The translations under genes and the position numbers were made by a program. A DNA stretch of 7,115 bases, taken from positions 1 to 7,115 of the forward strand of contig JALOMY010000150.1 of the NCBI GenBank assembly GCA_025455225.1, written 5' to 3'. The notes under the pieces were generated by a model that saw only the letters and a list, made by a program, of their open reading frames with translations, made no database searches and was not told the DNA's origin. Below are positions 1-7,114 of the stretch, one piece after another. The DNA comes from Cyclobacteriaceae bacterium. GTDB lineage: Bacteria; Bacteroidota; Bacteroidia; Cytophagales; Cyclobacteriaceae. Positions within the stretch are counted from its first letter, which is position 1. Every line of letters starts with the position of its first letter.

Positions 1-764
1 GATTTTCCCCAGTTGGGTTTATAGGTTACTTTAAAGTGAGAAATCTGTACCGGCATGCGGGCTTGTTCACCGATGGCAATGGCTTCATTAACTGCTTCCG
101 TTACCCGGTCGCCTTCGTTACGAATATGGGAAGCATATACGCCACCAAAGCGTGCCGCCACCTGTGCCAGCCCAACAACTTCTTCGGTTTTGGAATAAGT
201 ACCCGGTACGTAGATCAGGCCGGTAGACATTCCAACAGCACCATCCATCATTGCTTTTTCCACAAGGGCCTCCATCCGGCTTTGTTCATCCGGAGTTGGG
301 TTGCGCTGACTGTCACCCATCACAGCTCTGCGTACGGTGTTATGACCAATCAGGGTAGCGATATTCAACGATGTACGAACACTATCGATCCGTTGAAAGT
401 ATTCGGCAATATCCGGGCTTGAACCTCCGCAATTGCCGGTGACAACCGAAGTAACTCCATCCAAAATAAAATTTCCGGCTGTTGGAATTCTGACTTCATT
501 TCCTTCGATATGGGTATGCACATCGATGAATCCGGGTGCAACAATCAAGCCTTTTGCATCTATAATTGTGTTTGCCGGGAACTCCTTCAGGTTTCCGATG
601 TACACAATCTTACCTTCGTTCACACCCACATCACCATAAAACCAGGGATTGCCTGTGCCGTCCACAATTTTTCCATTCTTAATAATCAGGTCGTAGGATT
701 GTGCCCGGGCACTGAAAATTACTGTCCCGATCATTACAGTAAGAAAAATTGCTTTCAGATTCAT
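1..764 (-). CDS. N-acyl-D-amino-acid deacylase (D-aminoacylase), exported; 3' end cut by window edge
   Basis: Partial gene: 254 codons are visible from the ATG at 764-762, and the C-terminal half lies beyond position 1. Members of this amidohydrolase family remove the acyl group from N-acyl-D-amino acids, using zinc in a TIM barrel. The N-terminus is a signal peptide (about residues 1-21, ending SARA before Gln22), so the enzyme is probably exported. A typical N-terminal strand region follows (DLIIKNGKIVDGTG, residues 25-38). The metal motifs are in order: GFIDVHTH with His83 and His85, TGNCGG with Cys112, ASHIRNEGD with His213, and QISHFK with His243. The Cys that serves as metal ligand in TGNCG is specific to D-aminoacylases, and the 27- and 30-residue spacings between ligands match the Alcaligenes enzyme as I recall it. 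NWGKS near the cut is also family-typical. The last metal Asp should lie in the missing part. The gene starts 2 bp after the M28 peptidase stop and has no room for its own promoter, so it is probably co-transcribed. The exact acyl or amino-acid preference cannot be read from the sequence. Confidence 0.9.
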   Translation of the reverse strand, partial: MNLKAIFLTVMIGTVIFSARAQSYDLIIKNGKIVDGTGNPWFYGDVGVNEGKIVYIGNLKEFPANTIIDAKGLIVAPGFIDVHTHIEGNEVRIPTAGNFILDGVTSVVTGNCGGSSPDIAEYFQRIDSVRTSLNIATLIGHNTVRRAVMGDSQRNPTPDEQSRMEALVEKAMMDGAVGMSTGLIYVPGTYSKTEEVVGLAQVAARFGGVYASHIRNEGDRVTEAVNEAIAIGEQARMPVQISHFKVTYKPNWGK

Positions 765-766
765 AA

Positions 767-2269
767 TCAATTTTGGTTAGAGGGCTGAACGTCTGGCATT
801 ATTCGATTCTCCCGATTGGCAATTTCCCAGGCCGTATAGAAAATGCACTTAGTACGTTTTGTAAGAAGATCAAAATCAATCTTGCTCACTTCATCGCTGG
901 GTTTATGATAGTTTTCATGAATTCCATCAAAATAAAAGATAACCGGAATATTTTTACTGGCAAAGTTCCAGTGATCCGAACGGTAATACAGCCTTTCGGG
1001 ATGTGCCGGATCATTATAGGTATAATCGAATACAAGATTCGTATACTTTTTATTAACAGATTCGCTAACCCGATGAAGTTCAGTTGATAGCTTATCTGAA
1101 CCAATTACATACACATAGGGTGCCTGGTTCTGATGTTTAGGATCGCTTCTTCCGATCATATCGATGTTCAGGTTAACCACAGTTTTTTCCAGCGGAAAAA
1201 CAGGTTGTGTATTGGTATAGTATTGCGATCCCAGTAGTCCCACTTCTTCAGCGGTTACTGTCATGAATAAAATACTTCTTCTCGGACCTTTTCCTTCCTG
1301 CTTTGCTTTGGCAAATGCGCTGGCAATCGCCATAACAGCAACTGTACCCGAACCGTCATCATCCGCTCCATTATTGATCAAATCGCCTTCACCACTATTT
1401 CGCTTTCCGATATGATCGTAGTGTGCGGTAATTACAAGAACCTCCTCTTTTTTATCACTTCCTTCCAGGAAACCCAATACATTCTCTGTTTTAACTTCCT
1501 TAAATCCCGGCTTCACCGAATAAGCCACAGTAACCGGGTTTATTGCCTTCAGGTCATTTTCCTCCATGGCTTTTTTCAATCGTTCAGGCGAAGACTTCAT
1601 GAATCGTGAGCCGGTTGCAGCATGCAGAATAAACAAATTGGTAACGGTATACGGTGTACCCATGGTAAGACTCATCCTGCCCCGGCTGATGACATCAGCC
1701 AGTGCACTTAGCGATTTAAAATCTTCTTCTTTCTCGACCATGGCAAAAATCATTTTTGCTCCGCTGTTGCGCACCTGTTGTAAGGCTGGGTTATTCCGGA
1801 TGGATGCCCCTTCCAGGAAAATCAATACAGCCTTGTCGCGTACTTCAACCTGGTTCAGGTCAACTTCAGTTCCTTTGCCGGCAAAATGCAAAGGCAGTTG
1901 AATGGTTTCCCCGGTTCCTCCGGATCCTATAAAAATAAAATCCTTATTCGGGGTTAATTCATCACCCGAAACTTCAAGATGAACTTCAGGAGCCTTGGAA
2001 GAATAAAGGGTAATAGGTTGAAAATAGCTGTCGTTTACTGGGCCTTTAAGTCCGATTTCTTCAAAATAACTGGCAATGAAAGCCGCTGCCATTTTTTGAC
2101 CCCGCGTGCCGGTTCCTCTTCCTTCAAGCACATCAGATGCCAGTACCGAAAGGTTGTCTTTCAATTCTTTGGATGTTATGCCGTTTCCGTACCTAAGGAC
2201 GGTTGGATTCTGGGCAACCAGTGAAAAGGGTACTACGGCAAACCAGCAAAGCAAGATTCTGATTAGCAT
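767..2269 (-). CDS. Secreted M28-family zinc metallopeptidase (aminopeptidase-like) with PA-like insert
   Basis: A complete 500-residue protein. M28 enzymes are co-catalytic two-zinc exopeptidases, mostly aminopeptidases, that release amino acids from peptides. Residues 1-19 form a signal peptide (cleavage likely after SLVA, leaving Gln20), so it acts in the periplasm or outside the cell. Residues about 125-215 resemble a protease-associated (PA) insert (KAVLIFLEG, then a GAKMIFAMV strand). The catalytic domain, about 262-485, keeps every expected metal and catalytic residue: His283 and Asp285 in TAHYDH, Asp303 in NGADDDGSG, catalytic Glu341 and ligand Glu342 in TAEEVGLLGS, Asp370 in NIDMIGR, and His455 in NYHKPSDE. 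The frame is open upstream to a TTG at 2314. I chose the ATG at 2269 because the signal peptide starts there, and because a TAnnTTTG promoter element at 2298-2291 lies inside the longer version. No Shine-Dalgarno sequence is evident. It is the first gene of a two-gene unit with the D-aminoacylase. The family call is firm; the substrate is unknown. Confidence 0.93.
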   Translation of the reverse strand: MLIRILLCWFAVVPFSLVAQNPTVLRYGNGITSKELKDNLSVLASDVLEGRGTGTRGQKMAAAFIASYFEEIGLKGPVNDSYFQPITLYSSKAPEVHLEVSGDELTPNKDFIFIGSGGTGETIQLPLHFAGKGTEVDLNQVEVRDKAVLIFLEGASIRNNPALQQVRNSGAKMIFAMVEKEEDFKSLSALADVISRGRMSLTMGTPYTVTNLFILHAATGSRFMKSSPERLKKAMEENDLKAINPVTVAYSVKPGFKEVKTENVLGFLEGSDKKEEVLVITAHYDHIGKRNSGEGDLINNGADDDGSGTVAVMAIASAFAKAKQEGKGPRRSILFMTVTAEEVGLLGSQYYTNTQPVFPLEKTVVNLNIDMIGRSDPKHQNQAPYVYVIGSDKLSTELHRVSESVNKKYTNLVFDYTYNDPAHPERLYYRSDHWNFASKNIPVIFYFDGIHENYHKPSDEVSKIDFDLLTKRTKCIFYTAWEIANRENRIMPDVQPSNQN

Positions 2270-2290
2270 GACACAGGGTTTGGTCCTGAT

Positions 2291-2298
2291 CAAATATA
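2291..2298 (-). promoter_or_regulatory. Candidate Bacteroidota-type -7 promoter element for the peptidase/deacylase operon
   Basis: On the minus strand the sequence reads TATATTTG, an exact match to the Bacteroidota -7 consensus TAnnTTTG. Transcription would start around 2287-2284, giving a leader of roughly 15-18 nt before the ATG at 2269. I see no TTG or TTTG at the usual 17-23 bp upstream spacing; the nearest TTG (2314-2312) is only 13 bp away. The call therefore rests on the -7 element and its position alone. Confidence 0.45.
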
Positions 2299-2317
2299 AC
2301 GATAGGTGCTTCAACCC

Positions 2318-2327
2318 TTCCCGGGAA
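2318..2327. repeat. 10-bp perfect palindrome in divergent intergenic region
   Basis: TTCCCGGGAA reads the same on both strands; the next flanking pair does not match. It lies about 20-30 bp upstream of the -7 element for the minus-strand operon, around its -35 to -45 region, and about 95 bp upstream of the gcvP -7 element. A dimeric regulator could bind a site of this kind, but a 10-bp palindrome can also arise by chance and no second copy is seen in the intergenic region. Confidence 0.2.
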
Positions 2328-2422
2328 AAAGCCCGTTAAACAAAATTTTACAGGGACGGTGAACCTGACCAAGATCAGTCAATGGAATAATAATAAACCT
2401 GTAATTTGTCTGATCCCTGATA

Positions 2423-2430
2423 TACATTTG
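2423..2430 (+). promoter_or_regulatory. Candidate Bacteroidota-type -7 promoter element for gcvP
   Basis: TACATTTG matches the Bacteroidota -7 consensus TAnnTTTG exactly. A start site around 2434-2437 would leave a leader of about 50 nt before the gcvP ATG at 2485. A TTTG lies upstream at 2405-2408, but the 14-bp spacing is shorter than the usual 17-23 bp, so the -33 half is weak. The position supports the ATG at 2485 over the in-frame GTG at 2359, which lies upstream of this element. The short leader leaves no space for a glycine riboswitch. Confidence 0.45.
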
Positions 2431-2484
2431 TGGCCTCAAATTGTTCCAGTAGTATACATCTTAATCGACCGTCATAGAAAACTC

Positions 2485-5367
2485 ATGAATACCCTGAATC
2501 CACATTACGCAGAGAAATTTGAAGTGCGGCACAATGCACCGGGAGCGAACCAAATCGCTGAAATGCTAAAGGTTGTCAAAGCTCCTTCTTTGGATGCCCT
2601 CATCGATCAGACAGTTCCTTCAGCAATTCGTCTCAAAAAACCGCTGAATTTACCTCCGGCTCAAACGGAACAACAATTCCTGAAGTCGTTTAAAGCATTG
2701 GCTTCCAAAAACAAGGTACTTAAGTCCTTTATCGGAATGGGGTATTACAATACCTACACTCCGGCTGTTATTCTTCGCAACATTCTTGAAAACCCGGGAT
2801 GGTACACTGCCTACACACCTTACCAGGCTGAAATAGCCCAGGGCCGACTTGAAGCCCTTATCAATTACCAAACAATGGTGATTGACCTTACCGGGATGGA
2901 AATTGCCAATGCCTCCTTGCTCGATGAAGGCACTGCTGCTGCAGAGGCTATGCACTTGCTTCATGCATCCCTTAAGCCGGTAAAAAAGAATGCTAAAAAA
3001 TTCTTTGTTGACAGCAACACTTTTCCACAGACCATCGATCTTCTGAAAACCCGTTCGGCTCCGCTGGGTGTTGAACTTGTTATAGGGAATATTAACCAAC
3101 TGGATCTTACGGATGCTGACCTTTTCGCTGTTTTCATTCAGTACCCGGACAGCAACGGCAGCATAACTGACCACACCGCTTTTATTCAGGCCGCGCATGA
3201 GCAAAATGTGTTTGTTGCCATGGCCACCGACTTATTGGCGTTAACGTTATTGAAATCTCCCGGAGAAATGGGGGCCGATGTAGTAGTGGGCTCCAGCCAG
3301 CGCCTGGGTGTGCCAATGGGATTCGGTGGTCCTCACGCGGCTTTCTTTGCTACCAAAGAAGAATTCAAACGTCAGATGCCGGGAAGAATCATCGGGGCAT
3401 CGGTTGATGCGCAGGGTAAACCGGCTTACCGGATGGCCTTGCAGACGCGTGAGCAACATATCCGAAGAGAGAAAGCAACTTCCAACATCTGCACGGCACA
3501 GGTTCTGCTGGCCGTAATGGCAGGCATGTACGGTGTTTACCACGGACCTGACGGATTAAGAAAAATTGCAGGACGCGTTCATGCATTAGCCCAGCTGCTA
3601 AATGAAGGCCTTAAAACACTTGGATTCAAACAGGTAAATGAAAACTTTTTCGATACGCTTAAAATCGAAGTTGCCGATAAAGAAGCCATTCGAAAAGAGG
3701 CACTTAAGCGTGAAATGAATTTCCGGTATTTCGCTACGAACCACATTGGTGTTTCCCTCGATGAAACCACAACGCTTGATGATGTTCATAGTATTCTGGA
3801 AGTATTTGGAGCAAAGTCGAAGATTACAACGCCCAAACAGTTGGAAGTAAATTGGCCAAAATCCCTGCAACGCACTTCCTCCTTTATGACACACCCGGTA
3901 TTCAATTCGTATCATGCTGAGCATGAAATTCTGCGGTACATCAAGCGGTTGGAGAACAAAGATCTTTCCATGGTGCATTCCATGATCTCCCTCGGATCAT
4001 GCACGATGAAACTAAATGCAACCACCGAGATGATACCAGTGACCTGGCCTGAACTTGGAAATATGCATCCATTCGTTCCGACCGACCAGGCAGCAGGTTA
4101 TCAGGAAATGATTCATATCCTGGAAAAATGGCTTGCCGAGATTACCGGATTTACCGGTGTCTCCATGCAACCCAACAGCGGAGCCCAGGGTGAATATGCC
4201 GGTCTAATGGTAATTCGCGCGTATCATCATCACCGCGGTGATCATCACCGCAATGTGGCTCTCATCCCGGCATCTGCCCATGGCACCAACCCCGCAAGTG
4301 CCGTTATGGCTGGTATGGAAGTGGTTATTGTTAAATCGGATGCTGAAGGAAAAATTGATGTAGCTGATTTAAAAGCCAAAGCCGAACAATACAAAGACCG
4401 GCTGGCTGCTTTAATGGTTACCTACCCATCAACACATGGAGTGTTTGAAGAAGCCATCGTTGAAATATGTGAAGTAATTCACAAGAACGGAGGTTTAGTC
4501 TACATGGATGGCGCCAACATGAATGCACAGGTTGGTCTGACTTCACCAGCCAACATTGGGGCCGATGTTTGCCACCTTAATCTTCACAAAACCTTCTGCA
4601 TTCCGCATGGAGGTGGCGGCCCGGGCATGGGTCCGATCTGTGTCAACGACAAACTTAAGCCCTTTCTTCCGGGTCATTCAATTGTAAAAACAGGGGGTGA
4701 TCATGCCATTACCGCGGTCTCTGCAGCACCCTGGGGCAGTGCCAGCATCTTAGCAATATCGTATGCCTATATTGCCATGATGGGTGCTGAAGGATTAACC
4801 CAGGCAACCAAACTGGCCATACTGAATGCAAATTATATTAAAGACCGTCTGGCGAGCGATTATAAAATATTATATACCGGTAGCAACGGCCGATGTGCTC
4901 ACGAAATGATTGTGGATTGCCGGGATTTCAAAAAATCAGGTATCGAAGTGGAAGACATTGCCAAACGTTTGATGGATTACGGATTCCACGCGCCTACAGT
5001 TTCATTCCCGGTGGCCGGCACGTTAATGATTGAACCTACCGAAAGTGAAACCCGCGAAGAACTCGATCGCTTTTGCAATGCTTTGCTCGAAATCCGAAAT
5101 GAAATCCGCGAAGTCGAAGAAGGTAAAGCCGATAAAGAAAATAATGTGCTTAAACATGCACCTCATACCGCTGCTGTTGTAATGACCGATGACTGGAATC
5201 GTCCTTACACCAGGCAAAAAGCAGCTTATCCGCTTCCATATGTGAAGGAAAGTAAATTCTGGCCAAGTGTAAGCCGTGTTGACAATGCCTATGGTGATCG
5301 TAACCTGGTGTGCAGTTGCTTACCGGTTGAAGCGTATGAAACACATAACGAAGCGGTTGTTGCCTGA
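2485..5367 (+). CDS. gcvP: Glycine dehydrogenase (aminomethyl-transferring), P-protein of the glycine cleavage system
   Basis: A complete 960-residue single-chain P-protein, the usual length for fused GcvP (about 950-960). It is a cytoplasmic PLP enzyme that decarboxylates glycine and passes the aminomethyl group to the lipoyl arm of the H-protein, feeding the folate one-carbon pool with GcvT and Lpd. The N-terminal half (about 1-440) shows SFIGMGYYNTYTP (from about residue 81) and the PGWYTAYTPYQAEIAQGRLE region. The C-terminal half carries SLGSCTMKLN (502-511), the IPASAHGTNPASA loop, and the PLP-binding Lys702 in NLHKTFCIPHGGGGPG, followed by its glycine-rich loop. The C-terminal MTDDWNRPYTRQKAAYPLPY block is also characteristic. 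The frame is open back to a GTG at 2359. I chose ATG 2485 because it yields MNTLNPHYAEKFEVRH, aligned with known N-termini, and because a promoter element lies at 2423-2430. No clear Shine-Dalgarno sequence is present; the upstream bases are A-rich (AGAAAAC). A strong terminator follows. gcvT and gcvH are not adjacent, so gcvP is probably monocistronic. Confidence 0.98.
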   Translation: MNTLNPHYAEKFEVRHNAPGANQIAEMLKVVKAPSLDALIDQTVPSAIRLKKPLNLPPAQTEQQFLKSFKALASKNKVLKSFIGMGYYNTYTPAVILRNILENPGWYTAYTPYQAEIAQGRLEALINYQTMVIDLTGMEIANASLLDEGTAAAEAMHLLHASLKPVKKNAKKFFVDSNTFPQTIDLLKTRSAPLGVELVIGNINQLDLTDADLFAVFIQYPDSNGSITDHTAFIQAAHEQNVFVAMATDLLALTLLKSPGEMGADVVVGSSQRLGVPMGFGGPHAAFFATKEEFKRQMPGRIIGASVDAQGKPAYRMALQTREQHIRREKATSNICTAQVLLAVMAGMYGVYHGPDGLRKIAGRVHALAQLLNEGLKTLGFKQVNENFFDTLKIEVADKEAIRKEALKREMNFRYFATNHIGVSLDETTTLDDVHSILEVFGAKSKITTPKQLEVNWPKSLQRTSSFMTHPVFNSYHAEHEILRYIKRLENKDLSMVHSMISLGSCTMKLNATTEMIPVTWPELGNMHPFVPTDQAAGYQEMIHILEKWLAEITGFTGVSMQPNSGAQGEYAGLMVIRAYHHHRGDHHRNVALIPASAHGTNPASAVMAGMEVVIVKSDAEGKIDVADLKAKAEQYKDRLAALMVTYPSTHGVFEEAIVEICEVIHKNGGLVYMDGANMNAQVGLTSPANIGADVCHLNLHKTFCIPHGGGGPGMGPICVNDKLKPFLPGHSIVKTGGDHAITAVSAAPWGSASILAISYAYIAMMGAEGLTQATKLAILNANYIKDRLASDYKILYTGSNGRCAHEMIVDCRDFKKSGIEVEDIAKRLMDYGFHAPTVSFPVAGTLMIEPTESETREELDRFCNALLEIRNEIREVEEGKADKENNVLKHAPHTAAVVMTDDWNRPYTRQKAAYPLPYVKESKFWPSVSRVDNAYGDRNLVCSCLPVEAYETHNEAVVA

Positions 5368-5392
5368 GTGCAGACAATAACCAAAATGATAG

Positions 5393-5430
5393 ACCCCTTA
5401 TGATTGCACATAAGGGGTTTTTATTTTTTG
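5393..5430 (+). terminator. Rho-independent terminator after gcvP
   Basis: A perfect 10-bp stem (ACCCCTTATG at 5393-5402 with CATAAGGGGT at 5409-5418) closes a 6-nt loop (ATTGCA) and is followed by a T-rich tract (TTTTTATTTTTT). It begins 25 bp after the gcvP stop. On the minus strand no comparable U-tract follows the hairpin, so it works in the gcvP direction only. It separates gcvP from the histidine kinase gene and implies that the latter has its own promoter. Confidence 0.93.
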
Positions 5431-5461
5431 ATCGTATTTTTAATCTTCGGGCCTGCCTTTC

Positions 5462-7114
5462 ATGAATCAGAACGATTTCAATACGCGATTCAATCAGACC
5501 CATGCATTACCCGGATGGACATGGTTTGCCACTGCATTACTCCTTCAGGCTGCTTTTGGTATATCCCTCCTTTTTAAATATGCTCAGGGTGTAAGTAGTT
5601 TTTACATTCCTACAGCTGTTGCCATTGTTTTGGTTCATTGGTGGGGCGTTAAGCGGGTTATTCCCATCATGTATGGTATTGCCATACTGAATACTCACTT
5701 CTGGGGAATTGAAAACTGGCTTTTATGGCCACTGTATTCATTACCGGAGGTATTGGGAACGTGGCTTTCTTATTTCCTGTTCAGGAAAATCATTAAAGGC
5801 AAATATTGGCTTCCCTCCACCCGTCACTTCCTCCTATTTACAATTTTAGGACTTCTCGTGCCGGTTACCATTGAACTTGTTCTATTGCAAACCATCTTCA
5901 CGTTTACCGGCCAGTATACAACGGATCAATTCCTGTCGAATTTTCTTAACAACTGGTTGGGTGAGTGTACCGCGAATTTTGGAATTGCCATACCTATGCT
6001 CTACGCATTAACCCCTGTGATGCATCAGTATAACCTGCTGGAAAATCCGCCTGAAAAAAAATTAAGCGACACCAGGCCTAAGAAACTTCATCAGCAACTT
6101 GAGATTTTATTCGTTTACGTTATTCTGTTTATTCTTTCCGTAATCACTTCCTTTGATCAATTTTGGTTTGCTTACGGAATATGCTCCTTGTACATCGCTA
6201 TTCGCTATGGTTTTAGGGAAGCTATTTTTTGCAACCTGTATGTTTTTATTATTACGTATGTATTGCCCATTTTCTATACAGATGTTTCCCAACAGATATT
6301 TGAATCGGAAAGTCCGCTTTATTCTATTTACCTGGGCAATATTCTTTTATCGTTTTTTGTAGCTCTTACCGGGCGGGTAATCAGCGATTTGCGTATTGCT
6401 GAAAAACGGCTCAGCGAAAAGAACAAAGAATTGGAAGATACCAACAAGGAACTTGACCGGTTCGTTTATAGTGCATCGCATGATCTGAGTGCTCCGCTCA
6501 AATCCATTCTCGGGCTTGTTACCATCAGCAAGATGGATCCGTCACCGGATGCTTCGCGTTTATACCTGCCTGAAATAGAAAAAAGTGTACTAAAGCTGGA
6601 TGCGTTTATTTCTGAAATACTGGATTACTCGCGTAATAAACGTTCGGAAATTGTACCTGAACAAATCCACCTTCGGGAACTCTGCCAGGAAATTCTTGAA
6701 AACCTGAAATACCTTGAAGGCTTTAATAAGATTCGGTTCGATCTGGATTCCATTCAGGATCAATTCTTTCTGCAGGATAAAACCCGTTTACGCATCATTC
6801 TGAGTAATCTGATTTCCAATGCCATTAAATTTCAGAAACGTACTTCCGGCCATCAACCCATGATTTCCATTATGTCTGAACGGAAGAATGGAATGTGGAA
6901 CATCCGGGTGATGGATAATGGTGAAGGTATCCGACCGGAACACCAGAATAATGTATTTAATATGTTCTATCGCGCCAGTGAAAATTCACGGGGCTCCGGG
7001 TTGGGCTTATACATTGCCCGCGAATCGGCCATTAAAATTGGTGGGAACATCCGGGTTGAATCAGAACATAAAAAAGGTTCCGTCTTTACCGTTGAGTTCC
7101 CAGAACTGACTTGA
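5462..7114 (+). CDS. MASE1-domain membrane sensor histidine kinase
   Basis: A complete 550-residue protein whose TGA is at 7112-7114. It should be an inner-membrane sensor that autophosphorylates on His and passes the phosphate to a response regulator. Residues about 18-306 are mostly hydrophobic, with about 8-10 membrane segments (for example 19-38, 47-78, 86-108, 122-148, 165-184, 213-230, 233-272, 287-306). They resemble the MASE1 integral-membrane sensor, whose ligand is unknown (YIPTAVAIVLVHWWGVKR). A short charged helix (about 310-332) leads directly into HisKA, with phospho-acceptor His340 in YSASHDLSAPLKS. The ATPase domain has an N-box (SNLISNAIKF, key Asn453), G1 (MDNGEGI, Asp485), an F-box (FNMFYRA) and G2 (GSGLGLYIA, 511-519). 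No PAS, HAMP or receiver domain is seen. The ATG at 5462 is preferred because the next Met (residue 70) would remove the first membrane segments. No Shine-Dalgarno sequence is visible. Its promoter must lie in the about 30 bp after the terminator or overlap it. No response regulator is visible, but one could follow past the right edge. Confidence 0.93.
   Translation: MNQNDFNTRFNQTHALPGWTWFATALLLQAAFGISLLFKYAQGVSSFYIPTAVAIVLVHWWGVKRVIPIMYGIAILNTHFWGIENWLLWPLYSLPEVLGTWLSYFLFRKIIKGKYWLPSTRHFLLFTILGLLVPVTIELVLLQTIFTFTGQYTTDQFLSNFLNNWLGECTANFGIAIPMLYALTPVMHQYNLLENPPEKKLSDTRPKKLHQQLEILFVYVILFILSVITSFDQFWFAYGICSLYIAIRYGFREAIFCNLYVFIITYVLPIFYTDVSQQIFESESPLYSIYLGNILLSFFVALTGRVISDLRIAEKRLSEKNKELEDTNKELDRFVYSASHDLSAPLKSILGLVTISKMDPSPDASRLYLPEIEKSVLKLDAFISEILDYSRNKRSEIVPEQIHLRELCQEILENLKYLEGFNKIRFDLDSIQDQFFLQDKTRLRIILSNLISNAIKFQKRTSGHQPMISIMSERKNGMWNIRVMDNGEGIRPEHQNNVFNMFYRASENSRGSGLGLYIARESAIKIGGNIRVESEHKKGSVFTVEFPELT

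Noticed and set aside
36..788. Three plus-strand open frames (36-422, 433-639, 510-788)
   Set aside because: They lie antisense to the D-aminoacylase, whose minus-strand translation shows family motifs throughout. The plus-strand products resemble no family I recognise.
2359..2484. N-terminal extension of gcvP from the GTG at 2359
   Set aside because: The extra 42 residues do not look like GcvP, and the candidate promoter at 2423-2430 lies within them. The ATG at 2485 gives the standard length.
2270..2484. Glycine riboswitch upstream of gcvP
   Set aside because: The leader downstream of the candidate promoter is about 50 nt, and I see none of the paired aptamer structure expected of a glycine riboswitch. 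A covariance-model scan would settle it.
2650..3204. A 184-codon minus-strand open frame inside gcvP
   Set aside because: It is fully antisense to a conserved part of GcvP, and its product shows no recognisable domain, signal peptide or spaced start signal. It is a shadow of the coding strand, as are the frames at 3247-3543 and 3598-3978.
5150..5503. A 117-codon minus-strand open frame spanning the gcvP 3' end and the terminator
   Set aside because: It crosses the terminator hairpin and two real genes on the other strand, and its product has no recognisable features.
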